5,132 bases of DNA from JBDTOX01 sp039933015 (GTDB lineage: Bacteria; Pseudomonadota; Gammaproteobacteria; Burkholderiales; Methylophilaceae): NCBI GenBank assembly GCA_039933015.1, contig JBDTOX010000056.1:1-5132 (forward strand). Reading direction: 5' to 3'. The notes below the pieces were generated by a model that did no database searches, was not told the DNA's origin, and saw only the letters and a list, made by a program, of their open reading frames with translations. Shown here in pieces: positions 5,113 to 5,132 of this stretch. The translations under genes were made by a program, and so were the position numbers. Position 1 is the first letter of the stretch; each line of letters begins with the position of its first letter.

Positions 5113-5132
5113 ATCAGCATCGTCCTATCTCC

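Overview
The window looks like part of an exopolysaccharide or capsule export locus of a Gram-negative bacterium. All intact genes read leftwards on the minus strand, in the order wza (outer-membrane lipoprotein export channel), wzb (low-molecular-weight tyrosine phosphatase), wzc (inner-membrane Wzz-type co-polymerase with a tyrosine autokinase domain), followed by an rfaH homologue cut by the left edge. Moderate GC, the style of the Wzc and RfaH proteins and a WecA-like fragment with the RWHGKH...DLDGVQK signature suggest a betaproteobacterium, probably Burkholderiales and perhaps Oxalobacteraceae. This placement is inference from remembered family sequences, not a search.

Layout from right to left, the direction of transcription: 4879-5132 is a non-coding AT-rich leader and promoter region with a good -10 box, a 14-bp palindrome, a pair of direct repeats and an ops-like motif. 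Then come wza (4878-3757) and wzb (3757-3323), which overlap by one base (TAATG). A 173-bp gap between wzb and wzc holds a roughly 75-bp MITE-like element with imperfect terminal inverted repeats and flanking direct repeats. wzc (3149-930) follows. The stretch 587-929 has no intact gene. It holds two hairpins resembling a REP-type repeat and, on the opposite strand, a short scrap of a glucose-1-phosphate cytidylyltransferase gene (RfbF family). Next is a 54-codon remnant (586-422): the start of a WecA/MraY-family sugar-1-phosphate transferase, which keeps a good ribosome binding site and overlaps the start of rfaH by ATGA.

How the genes work together: Wzc polymerises or passes the chain in the inner membrane and autophosphorylates on its tyrosine-rich tail, Wzb removes those phosphates, and Wza forms the exit channel. 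RfaH-type NusG paralogues help RNA polymerase read through long surface-polysaccharide operons after recruitment at an ops element, so an rfaH gene at the end of this operon could act on the operon itself. No flippase (Wzx), polymerase (Wzy) or intact glycosyltransferase lies in the window.

The main points of interest are not the core genes, which are ordinary, but the signs of rearrangement: two gene relics in opposite orientations between wzc and rfaH, a small inverted-repeat insertion separating wzb from wzc, and possible regulatory sites upstream of wza. I did not find a clearly new biological system.
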